From: Palsa-461 sp036844945
GTDB taxonomy: Bacteria > Actinomycetota > Acidimicrobiia > Acidimicrobiales > RAAP-2
Assembly: GCA_036844945.1 (NCBI GenBank)
Contig: DAIUEV010000030.1
Location: 1 to 30,128 of the forward strand
Direction: 5' to 3'
DNA length: 30,128 nt
Part shown: positions 14,697 through 21,943 of the stretch, in pieces
How the letters are laid out: the number at the start of each line of letters is the position of its first letter
Position numbering within the stretch: position 1 is the stretch's first letter
The notes under the pieces: model-generated
What the model was told of the DNA's origin: nothing
Database searches by the model: none
What the model saw: only the letters and a program-made list of their open reading frames with translations
Translations under genes and position numbers: made by a program

Positions 14697-15720
14697 TTTC
14701 CGCCGATGGCTCCCCCAGCCCGGGCAACCCGACGTCGTCGGGGGTGTCGGGGTCCGACATCCCGGCCAGCGGTTCCCCGGTGAACCAGTGGCGCTCGGGG
14801 AGCCGGTCGGCCAGGCCCGGAAGGTCGGCCGGCCGGAGCCGGCGCAGGTCGAACCGGTTGCCGAGGCTGCGCTCCTGGCGGCGTCCGTAGAGGATGTCGA
14901 GCACCATGTGGGTGGCGTCCAGCCGTCCGGTCACGGTGCGCCTCGTCACCCCGAACTCGGCCAGGCGGTCGAGGTAGGCCGGCTCGGAGAGCACGTTGGT
15001 CATCCGCTGGAGCGTGGGGCCGTCCCGGTGGAGCTCCTCGCTCTCGATGATGAGCATGCGCCGGCTGTAGAAGAGCCGGTGGCCGGCGTGCTCGAGCCGG
15101 ATGCCGAGCTGGTAGTCCTCCCCGGCCACCGAGTCGCAGAGTTCGTCGTAGCCCCCGACCTCGACCAGGAGCTCCCGGGGCGCCCCGAAGGTGCAGCCAT
15201 ACAGCATCGTTCCGGGGACCTCCACGACCCTGCAGTCGTCGCCGTACTCCCAACGCGAGTCGACCCCGCCGGACCGGCTGCCCAGAAGCACGCCGTTTTC
15301 CACCCGCATGTCCCAGTGCTTCTGATAGGCGCCGGCGACCAGGTACTCGTGTCGGGAGGCCTCCACCGCCTCATCGAGCCATCCGGGCATCAGCACCGCT
15401 GCGTCGTCGACCAGCACGACGTAGGGCTTGGTCGCGTACACCAGCCCGGTGTTCCGCGCGCTCGACGCGGCGAAGTACGAGGTGGCGGTCACGCGATGGG
15501 GCCCGTTGTAGGGGCTTGGCTTGGCCGCCACGTGACGCAGGGGGAAACGGTCGGCGACGGCCGCGGCGAACGCGGCGGTCCGCTCCTCCGAGAACCTCGA
15601 GTCGACCACGATCACCTCGATGTCCTCGTCGCCGAGTTGGCCGGCGAGGCTGTCGGCGAACCACTGGAAGCCGGCGCTGCGACGGTGGGTCGGAAGGATG
15701 ATGCTGAGGGACTCGTTCAC
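14683..15720 (-). CDS. Family 2 (GT-A) glycosyltransferase
   Basis: Probable inverting sugar-nucleotide transferase acting on a surface or secreted glycan. The 345-residue protein has the GT2 opening strand SIILPTHRR (6-14), SSARNTGL (86-93), the metal-binding acidic motif VVLVDDAAVL (101-110), a glycan-acceptor-like MLYGCTFG stretch (172-179) and GEDYQLGIRLEHAG (200-213), whose ED is the usual catalytic-base site. No membrane segment is evident. GTG 15720 has a GGAGGGG ribosome site just upstream. It is divergent by 23 bp from the FkbM fusion gene, and its TAG stop lies in the hrcA operator. Donor and acceptor are unknown. Confidence 0.85.
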   Translation of the reverse strand: MNESLSIILPTHRRSAGFQWFADSLAGQLGDEDIEVIVVDSRFSEERTAAFAAAVADRFPLRHVAAKPSPYNGPHRVTATSYFAASSARNTGLVYATKPYVVLVDDAAVLMPGWLDEAVEASRHEYLVAGAYQKHWDMRVENGVLLGSRSGGVDSRWEYGDDCRVVEVPGTMLYGCTFGAPRELLVEVGGYDELCDSVAGEDYQLGIRLEHAGHRLFYSRRMLIIESEELHRDGPTLQRMTNVLSEPAYLDRLAEFGVTRRTVTGRLDATHMVLDILYGRRQERSLGNRFDLRRLRPADLPGLADRLPERHWFTGEPLAGMSDPDTPDDVGLPGLGEPSAETGSR

Positions 15721-15731
15721 TTCCCCTCCGT

Positions 15732-15737
15732 TACCAT
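15732..15737 (+). promoter_or_regulatory. Candidate -10 element for the FkbM fusion gene
   Basis: TACCAT followed by 6 nt and GTG 15744, inside the 23-bp divergent gap. The spacing predicts a leaderless mRNA. The opposite-strand gene must have its promoter within the coding sequence of this one; no clear TANNNT was found for it. Confidence 0.45.
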
Positions 15738-15743
15738 GCCCGC

Positions 15744-17543
15744 GTGCTCGCCGCCCAGCGCGACATCGCCACGCTGAGCGGGTGCGAGTTCGTCACCGTC
15801 TCGGTCGCCGGCTCGCCCGAGGTGGAGCTGTGCGTCCGACCGGCCGCCGGTGATCCGGTGGTCGCCTGGCTCCTCGACCACCACTGGATCGACGAGCCGG
15901 TGCAGCGGGCGTTTCTCGGACTGATCAGCCCCGGGGCCCGCGTCGTCGACCTCGGTTGCCATCTTGGCGTGTTCTCTCTCTCGGCGGCCGGGCTCGGGGC
16001 CGAGGTGCTGTCGGTCGACGCGGCGGCCGAGCACGTCGAGCTGGTGGCGCGGGCCGCCGTTCGCAACGGATTCGCCGTCCACCCGGTCCTCGGGGCGCTC
16101 GCCGATCCGGGTGGTTCGCCCACCGTGTCGTTCGTCCCCCGCAGCATCCACGGTCATCTTCTCGGCGCCGGCGAGGTGGCCGACTCCGTCGAGGTCCCGG
16201 TGGTCGTCCTCGACGATCTCCTCGACGAGCTCGGTTGGGACCGGGTCGATGCGATGAAGCTCGACATCGAGGGTGCCGAGCTCGCCGCACTCCGCGGGAT
16301 GCAACGGTTCTTCGCCCGCGGCTGGCGGCCGCCGATCGTCATCGAGTGCAACGCCGCAATGCTCGGCTTCCAGGGCACCTCGGTGGTCGACCTCCGCCAG
16401 GCGCTGTCCGAGCTCGGCTATCGCCTCTACCTCATCGACCACCTGCGGCCCGGGGCCCTGGTCGAGACCGGGGTGGACGCCGTCCAGACCGAGAGCTGTT
16501 CCGACCTCCTGGCCGTGGTCGACCCGCCCGGGGGACTGGGGGACGGCTGGCTGGTCGAGGGCCCCTTCTCGGTCGAGATGACGGCGGCCCGGGTGGCCCA
16601 CCAGGCGGCCGAGGCGGCAGCGGGCTACCGGCGCCACGCCGCCGACCTGCTCGCCCACGGACCCGGGTGGCTCCGTCGCTGGCCCGAGACCGAAGCGACG
16701 CTCGCCAGTCTGGCCTGCGACCTCGATCCGGCGGTCCGGGCCGAGACCGGCCCACCCACCTCGGGCTCGATGGGCCAGCTCCATGCGGCGGCCGAGGAGC
16801 CGATGCGGCAGGGGCCACCGGCGGCCGCCATCGTGACGGCCCACCACCTGTCGGTGCAGCGCCCGGTGCCCGGCCTCGCACGACTCGACGTGTCCCCCCG
16901 ACCCGCCCTTGTCGACCTGTCCTTCACCGTGATCGCCGGTGAGTGCATCGCGATCGTGTCCGACGACGCCGCGAGCGCACGCCTCCTGCTCGAGGCGCTG
17001 GCCGGACGCGCGCCGCACACGGGCACGCTCCGCGTGGCCGGGCGGGTGGTCTCCCTGATCGACGTCGGCCGGCTGCTCGAGCCCGATCTTGCCGTCGAGG
17101 AGAACCTCGTCCTGCTCGCGCACCACATCGGCGCCTCGGACCACAAGCTCGCCGTCCGCCGTGACCGGATCCTCGCCCGGGCCGCGCTGGGGGTACCGCC
17201 CTCGGCCCCGCTCTCGGAGCTCTCCGGGCAGGCCGTCGCCCGGCTCGCCGTCGCCACCACGCTGGAGATCGGGCGCGGTCGCGTGGTGCTCGCCGACGTG
17301 GCCCCGCTGGCCGACCCGGATTTCGGTGACTTCGTGCGGCAGGGGATCGCGCGGCTGCGTGGACGGGGCACGGTGGTGATCCAGGCGGTCGCGGCCCGGC
17401 ACGAGCTCCTCTTCGAGCCCGACCGGGCCATGCTCCTCCGGGAGGGGGAGCTGCGCGCCTTCGGCTGGCCCGACGCGGTGTTCGAGGCGCACGAGCGATG
17501 GCGCCTCGGGCTCCCCGACCGACTTCCGGGACCCCCGTCATGA
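15744..17543 (+). CDS. FkbM-family methyltransferase fused to a degenerate ABC-ATPase-like domain
   Basis: The 599-residue protein has two parts. Residues 1-260 are an FkbM-type SAM methyltransferase: motif I VVDLGCHLGVF (67-77), acidic end of strand 2 SVDA (90-93), VPVVVLDDLL (151-160) and MKLDIEGAEL (171-180). Residues about 366-575 follow the layout of polysaccharide-export ABC ATPases (TagH/Wzt): LVDLSFTVIAGECIAIV, LLEPDLAVEENLVLL (444-458), a signature-like LSELSGQAVARLAVATTL and a C-terminal DRAMLLREGELRAFG. The Walker A site reads VSDDAASA with no GKS/T, Walker B ends in ADV instead of DE, and the switch His is absent. The domain therefore looks unable to hydrolyse ATP. Its stop is coupled by ATGA to the next gene. 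The methyltransferase call is strong; the ABC-like assignment comes from motif layout and is moderate. Confidence 0.75.
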   Translation: MLAAQRDIATLSGCEFVTVSVAGSPEVELCVRPAAGDPVVAWLLDHHWIDEPVQRAFLGLISPGARVVDLGCHLGVFSLSAAGLGAEVLSVDAAAEHVELVARAAVRNGFAVHPVLGALADPGGSPTVSFVPRSIHGHLLGAGEVADSVEVPVVVLDDLLDELGWDRVDAMKLDIEGAELAALRGMQRFFARGWRPPIVIECNAAMLGFQGTSVVDLRQALSELGYRLYLIDHLRPGALVETGVDAVQTESCSDLLAVVDPPGGLGDGWLVEGPFSVEMTAARVAHQAAEAAAGYRRHAADLLAHGPGWLRRWPETEATLASLACDLDPAVRAETGPPTSGSMGQLHAAAEEPMRQGPPAAAIVTAHHLSVQRPVPGLARLDVSPRPALVDLSFTVIAGECIAIVSDDAASARLLLEALAGRAPHTGTLRVAGRVVSLIDVGRLLEPDLAVEENLVLLAHHIGASDHKLAVRRDRILARAALGVPPSAPLSELSGQAVARLAVATTLEIGRGRVVLADVAPLADPDFGDFVRQGIARLRGRGTVVIQAVAARHELLFEPDRAMLLREGELRAFGWPDAVFEAHERWRLGLPDRLPGPPS

Positions 17544-19528
17544 CACCTGCGCTCGCCCTCTGCATGGTGGTCGGGCCCGAGGACGCCGATCCCGGACCGT
17601 GCCTCGCCTCGGCCCGCGACACCGTCGACTACTGGGTGATCTGCGACGCGACGGGTGGCCGCCGCCATGAGAGGACGGTGCGGGCGCAGCTGGGCGGGGT
17701 CCCCGGCGAGCTGCATCGGTGCGACTGGTTGGGAGCTGGACCGACCCGCAACGAACTTCTGGCGGTGGCCCGCCACACGGCCAATCACCTCCTCGTGCTC
17801 GATCCCGATCTCCGGGTGGTCCGTCGAGGGTCGGTTCCCCCGCTGACCGACGACGCCTACTGGCTGGCCGACCTCGCGACGCCCGGGCGAACCGTTCGGC
17901 GGCTCGTGCGCGGCGACCGGCTCTGGTGGTGCTCGGAGTCGACCGACGGGCTCGACACCAACGGGAGCTACCACGAGAGCGCGATCGACGCCCTCGCCAC
18001 CCGCAGCGTCGGGGCCGCCGAGCGCGCCCGCTCCCGCCATCTCGCCGCGATCGCGTCGCTCAAGCGGGACCTGACGGCCGGCCGGGCCGGGCCGTCCGCG
18101 GCGTTCCAGATCGCCCGACACCTGCACGCCCTCGGGCAGCGGTGGGCCGCGATCGAGTGGTACCGGCGCCGGGTCGAACTGGGCGGGTGGGAACAGGAGG
18201 TCTTCGCCGCCAACCTGCAGGAGGGGATCCTGCGGGCCGAGGACGACTTCGCCTCCGCGGTGCCCGTCCTTCTGGAGGCCTGGGAGCGACGGCCATGGCG
18301 GGCCGAACCGCTCTACGAGCTGGCTCGCGGCTACCGCCGGCAGTGGAATCCCGACCTGGCCTACCTCTTCGCCAACCGCGGCCTCGCGATCGCGCCCCCG
18401 CCCGACACGCTCTACGTCCACGACTGGGTCTACGCCTGGGGCCTGCGCCTCGAGCGCGGCTGGGCGGCCGCTCGCCTCGGCCACCGCGAAGAGGCGATGG
18501 CCGACCTGCGCGCGGTCCTCGCCAGCGAAGGGGTGCCGGCGGCCTGGGTGGCGGCCGCACGCGACTGGCTCATCAACGTCGCCACCGCCAAGAAGCCCCC
18601 GGCAGCGGCGGAGGGGACGCCGGTCGCGCTCGGCAGGGTGGTGCCGGAACTGCGGATCGGCGAGCTGCGCCTCGAGGTGAGCCCACGCTGGCCCACCTTC
18701 AACCCGAGCATCGCGGCGGACGGCGACGGCTTCCGGCTGGTGGTCCGGAGCGCGAACTATGAGATCGGGTCGGAACCGGCCGGCGGCGTCACCTGCAACG
18801 TCAACTATCTCGTCGAACTCGACGCCGACCTGGCCATCGCGTCGGTCCGGCCGTTGGACGACGGTCCCGAGACCCTCCGCCGTTACCCGGCGCGGGTGAT
18901 CGGCTTCGAGGACTGCCGGCTCTTCCAGATCGATGGCGAGTGGTACGCGAGCGCCACCACCAGCGAGTTCAACCCGATCGACCGACAGGAGATCGCGCTC
19001 CTCGCACTCGACGGGCCCTCGGTGGTCTCGGTGCGCCCCTTGGCCGGACCGAACCCCGGCCGGATGGAGAAGAACTGGATGCCGTTCCTCTTTGACGGGG
19101 AGCTGCACTACCTCTACGGGTGCGGGCCCACGGTGACGCTGCGGTGCGACCGGCGCACCGGGCGCCTCGCCCTGGCGGCCGAGCGCGCGGGCCCCCGGGG
19201 GGCCGAGGCGTACCGGGGGAGCTCCCAGGGCGTCCCCATCGGATCCGGGCGCACCCTGTTCGTGGTCCACGAGCTGGACCAGCGGACCCCCCAGCCGATC
19301 TACCGGCACCGGTTCGTCCTGCTCGGGCCCGACCTCTCGCTCAAGTCCGTCTCGCGCCCGTTCACCTTCACCGGCGAGCGGATCGAGTTCTGCGGGGGCG
19401 CGGCCCGGCGGGGGGACGAGCTCGTCCTCAGCTTCGGGGTGGCCGACTCGGCCAGCTACCTGGCCGTGCTCCCGATGGAGGCCGCCCTCGAGCTGCTGGA
19501 ACCGGTCGGGTCGGCCGAGGCGGACTGA
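17540..19528 (+). CDS. GT2-like / TPR-like / GH130-like beta-propeller fusion protein
   Basis: A 662-residue protein with three regions. Residues 1-150 resemble the GT2 domain of TPR-type glycosyltransferases (ALALCMVVG at the start, LLVLDPDL at 84-91 in place of the usual LDADE, GSYHES at 142-147). Residues 185-345 are helical TPR-like repeats (AAIEWYRRRVELGGWEQEVF, then AWERRPWRAEPLYELARGYR). Residues about 365-655 resemble a five-bladed GH130/GH43-type propeller: FNPSIA (387-392), GFEDCRLF (455-462), EKNWMPF (510-516), YRGSSQGVPI (558-567) and EFCGGAARRGDELVLSFGV (616-634). ATG 17540 overlaps the previous stop as ATGA. It could build or trim a mannose-type or other surface glycan. The DPDL variant casts doubt on transferase activity. 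Confidence 0.72.
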   Translation: MTPALALCMVVGPEDADPGPCLASARDTVDYWVICDATGGRRHERTVRAQLGGVPGELHRCDWLGAGPTRNELLAVARHTANHLLVLDPDLRVVRRGSVPPLTDDAYWLADLATPGRTVRRLVRGDRLWWCSESTDGLDTNGSYHESAIDALATRSVGAAERARSRHLAAIASLKRDLTAGRAGPSAAFQIARHLHALGQRWAAIEWYRRRVELGGWEQEVFAANLQEGILRAEDDFASAVPVLLEAWERRPWRAEPLYELARGYRRQWNPDLAYLFANRGLAIAPPPDTLYVHDWVYAWGLRLERGWAAARLGHREEAMADLRAVLASEGVPAAWVAAARDWLINVATAKKPPAAAEGTPVALGRVVPELRIGELRLEVSPRWPTFNPSIAADGDGFRLVVRSANYEIGSEPAGGVTCNVNYLVELDADLAIASVRPLDDGPETLRRYPARVIGFEDCRLFQIDGEWYASATTSEFNPIDRQEIALLALDGPSVVSVRPLAGPNPGRMEKNWMPFLFDGELHYLYGCGPTVTLRCDRRTGRLALAAERAGPRGAEAYRGSSQGVPIGSGRTLFVVHELDQRTPQPIYRHRFVLLGPDLSLKSVSRPFTFTGERIEFCGGAARRGDELVLSFGVADSASYLAVLPMEAALELLEPVGSAEAD

Positions 19529-19541
19529 GCCGGCTCAGTCC
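19522..19541. terminator. Perfect 20-bp palindrome at convergent stops (bidirectional terminator candidate)
   Basis: GGACTGAGCCGGCTCAGTCC contains the TGA stop of the fusion gene and, on the other strand, the TGA of lepA. The RNA would form an 8-bp stem with a CCGG loop in both directions. No T-tract follows on either side. Confidence 0.5.
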
Positions 19542-21346
19542 TCCATCTTGAGGGCCGAGATGAACGCCTCCTGGGGGATCTCCACGCGGCCGATGCTCTT
19601 CATCCGCTTCTTCCCCTCCTTCTGGCGCTCGAGAAGCTTGCGCTTGCGGGTGATGTCGCCGCCGTAGCACTTGGCCAACACGTCCTTGCGCTTCGCCTTG
19701 ACGGTCTCTCGGGCGACGATCCGGCCCCCGACGGCCGCCTGGATGGGCACGTCGAACAGCTGGCGCGGGATCATCTCGCGCAGCTTCTCGGTCATCCGTC
19801 GCCCGTAGGCGTCGGCCTGGCCGCGGTGCACGATGGTCGAGAAGGCGTCGACCGGCACATGGTTGATGAGCACCTCGACGCGGACCAGGTTGGCCGTCAG
19901 GTACTCGGCCGGCTCGTAGTCAAGGCTCGCGTAACCCTTCGTCCGGCTCTTCAGCTGGTCGAAGAAGTCGACCACCACCTCGGCGAGCGGGATCGAGTAC
20001 ACGAGCTCGATGCGCTCGGGTGACAGGTACTCCATCTTCTGGAGCTCGCCCCGGCGCTGCTGGCACAGCTCCATCACCGTGCCCGTGTACTCGGAGGGGG
20101 TGAGGATGGTGGCCGTGAGCATCGGCTCGTCGATGTGGTCGAGGCGGCTGGCGTCGGGGAGTTCGGTCGGGTTGTCGATGTCGAGGACCGAGCCGTCGGT
20201 CAGCGACGCCCGGTACGCAACCGAGGGGGCCGTCGCGATGAGCGACAGGTCGAACTCCCGCTCGAGCCGCTCGCGCACGATCTCCATGTGCAGGAGGCCG
20301 AGGAAGCCGCAGCGGAACCCGAACCCGAGGGCGTGGGACGACTCGGGCTCGAACGTGAAGCTGGCGTCGTTGAGCTTCAGCCGCTCGAGCGCGTCGCGCA
20401 GCTCCGGCAGCTGGTCGCCGTCGATCGGGTAGATCCCGCAGAACACCATCGGCTTCGGGTCGCGGTACCCGGCCAGCGGCTCGGACGCCGGTCGCTCGGC
20501 GGTGGTCACCGTCTCGCCCGAGCGCGCCGACCCGACGTCCTTGATGCCGGCGATGAGATAGCCCACCTCGCCGGGGCCGAGCTCGCGGACGGGTCGGATG
20601 TCCGGCGTGCGGATCCCGATCTCCTCGGCGTCATGCACCTCGCGTGCCTGCATGAACGAGAGGCGGGCACCGGTCCGGATGACCCCGTCGACGACCCGGA
20701 TCGAGCTCACCACGCCGCGGTACTGGTCGTAGGAGGAGTCGAAGATGAGCGCTCGGGCCGGCGCGTCGCGCTCCCCCACCGGCGCGGGCACCCGGGCCAC
20801 GATCGCGTCGAGGAGCGCCTCGACCCCCTCGCCGGTCTTGGCCGAGATCCGCAGGATCTCGGCACTGTCGATGCCGAGGACCTGCTCGATCTCCGCGGCG
20901 CAGCGATCGGGGTCGGCCGCCGGGAGGTCGATCTTGTTGAGCACCGCCACGATCTCGAGGTTGTGCTCCATCGCCTGGTAGCAGTTGGCCAGCGTCTGGG
21001 CCTGGATCCCCTGGGACGCGTCGACGAGCAACACCGCCCCCTCGCAGGCGGCGAGCGACCGGCTCACCTCGTAGCCGAAGTCGACGTGACCGGGGGTGTC
21101 GATGAGGTGCAGCACGTGGTCCCGGTACAGGACCCGGACGTTCTGGGCCTTGATGGTGATCCCCCGCTCCCGCTCGAGGTCCATCGAGTCGAGGTACTGC
21201 TCTCGCATGAGCCGGGGATCGACCGCCCCGGTCAGCTCGAGGATGCGGTCCGAGAGGGTGGACTTCCCGTGGTCGACGTGGCTGATGATCGAGAAGTTGC
21301 GGATCCGCTCCGTCGCGACCGGCCCGTGGTGTGCTGCGGTGGTCAC
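19535..21346 (-). CDS. lepA: Elongation factor 4 (LepA)
   Basis: Ribosome-associated translational GTPase (EF4), related to EF-G and involved in translation under stress and 30S biogenesis. The 603 residues contain HVDHGKST (23-30), the switch-I region ERERGITIKAQNV, DTPGHVDF, NKID and SAKTGEG. The LepA-specific C-terminal domain follows (YGGDITRKRKLLERQKEGKK, then RVEIPQEAFISALK). GTG 21346 is supported by TACGAT 9 nt upstream. In most actinobacteria lepA is followed by hemW and hrcA; here a convergent glycan cassette takes that place. A VOC gene precedes it by 60 bp on the same strand. Confidence 0.98.
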   Translation of the reverse strand: MTTAAHHGPVATERIRNFSIISHVDHGKSTLSDRILELTGAVDPRLMREQYLDSMDLERERGITIKAQNVRVLYRDHVLHLIDTPGHVDFGYEVSRSLAACEGAVLLVDASQGIQAQTLANCYQAMEHNLEIVAVLNKIDLPAADPDRCAAEIEQVLGIDSAEILRISAKTGEGVEALLDAIVARVPAPVGERDAPARALIFDSSYDQYRGVVSSIRVVDGVIRTGARLSFMQAREVHDAEEIGIRTPDIRPVRELGPGEVGYLIAGIKDVGSARSGETVTTAERPASEPLAGYRDPKPMVFCGIYPIDGDQLPELRDALERLKLNDASFTFEPESSHALGFGFRCGFLGLLHMEIVRERLEREFDLSLIATAPSVAYRASLTDGSVLDIDNPTELPDASRLDHIDEPMLTATILTPSEYTGTVMELCQQRRGELQKMEYLSPERIELVYSIPLAEVVVDFFDQLKSRTKGYASLDYEPAEYLTANLVRVEVLINHVPVDAFSTIVHRGQADAYGRRMTEKLREMIPRQLFDVPIQAAVGGRIVARETVKAKRKDVLAKCYGGDITRKRKLLERQKEGKKRMKSIGRVEIPQEAFISALKMED

Positions 21347-21355
21347 GGTCCACCC

Positions 21356-21361
21356 ATCGTA
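21356..21361 (-). promoter_or_regulatory. Candidate -10 element for lepA
   Basis: TACGAT on the minus strand ends 9 nt before GTG 21346, predicting a leader of about 2 nt. No Shine-Dalgarno sequence is present in the gap. Confidence 0.4.
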
Positions 21362-21406
21362 CCGGGGCGAACCCCGAGGTCCGGACCCCGAAGGACGCCC
21401 TCGCGG

Positions 21407-21805
21407 CTACTCCGAGAGGCTCCGCCCGAACCGGATGGCGTTGCCGTCGGGGTCGATGTGCACGCCTTCCCGCATCTGCCAGGGGGTGTCCTCGGCCGGG
21501 TGGGTCTCGCCCCCGAGCCCCGGCCGGCTCCACTCCTCGACCAGCCCGTCGGGGTCGTCGACGTAGATGTAGATGCTGACCGGGGCGAACGGGGGGTGCA
21601 CGTGGTCGTGCTCCTCGCCCTCGTCGTGGTGGTGCTCCAGATGGAGCCCGAGGTGCAGGGCGACCCCGTCGCGGTCGGCGAAGCCGTAGCCCTCGCCGTC
21701 GGTCCACACCCTCGTCGTGAAACCGAGCGCCGCGTAGTGCTCGAGGGCGGCCCGCACGTCGCGGACGGGGAGGATCGGCGCGCAGTGGGTGAGCTCCGGG
21801 GACAC
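21407..21805 (-). CDS. VOC-superfamily (glyoxalase/bleomycin-resistance-like) protein with His-rich insert
   Basis: A 132-residue single VOC module pair. The first beta-alpha-beta unit is APILPVRDVRAALEHYAALGF (in two parts, 9-29); the closing unit is VHIDPDGNAIRFG (115-127), typical of small bleomycin-resistance-like VOC proteins. Between them, residues 56-71 are unusually rich in His, Glu and Asp (LEHHHDEGEEHDHVHP), which could bind metal. GTG 21805 is chosen for the GGAGG site upstream and for the start of homology. A promoter-like TTGACC-N18-TACGGT lies upstream. The substrate is unknown, and resistance should not be assumed from the family name. Confidence 0.82.
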   Translation of the reverse strand: MSPELTHCAPILPVRDVRAALEHYAALGFTTRVWTDGEGYGFADRDGVALHLGLHLEHHHDEGEEHDHVHPPFAPVSIYIYVDDPDGLVEEWSRPGLGGETHPAEDTPWQMREGVHIDPDGNAIRFGRSLSE

Positions 21806-21859
21806 GGTCGTCTCGCCTCCATTCGGTTCCGCCGGAGCGCTCGGGTCCCGGCCCGGCGC

Positions 21860-21889
21860 ACCGTACGGGCGCACCCGCGGCGGGGTCAA
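21860..21889 (-). promoter_or_regulatory. Sigma70-type promoter for the VOC gene
   Basis: On the minus strand, TTGACC (21889-21884), 18 nt, then TACGGT (21865-21860). The predicted start near 21853 leaves a leader of about 48 nt with a GGAGG site before GTG 21805. This is the only place in the window where both -35 and -10 are recognisable. Confidence 0.5.
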
Positions 21890-21914
21890 CCGCCGGGGCC
21901 GCCGCCTTCCTCGG

Positions 21915-21920
21915 TAGAGT
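21915..21920 (+). promoter_or_regulatory. Candidate -10 element for the second acyl-CoA dehydrogenase
   Basis: TAGAGT with a predicted start near 21927, followed by AGGAG at 21933-21937, 6 nt before ATG 21944. This gene therefore has a short conventional leader. Confidence 0.4.
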
Positions 21921-21943
21921 GCCCTGCCCGACAGGAGCGGTGA

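Noticed and set aside
16625..19309. Open frame of about 890 codons opposite the FkbM and GT/GH130-like genes
   Set aside because: Composition is typical of an antisense shadow, and the plus-strand frames have recognisable SAM, TPR and propeller motifs in order.
14683..19528. Recent mobile-element insertion for the glycan cassette
   Set aside because: No transposase, integrase, terminal repeats or direct repeats were found, and by eye base composition matches the flanks.
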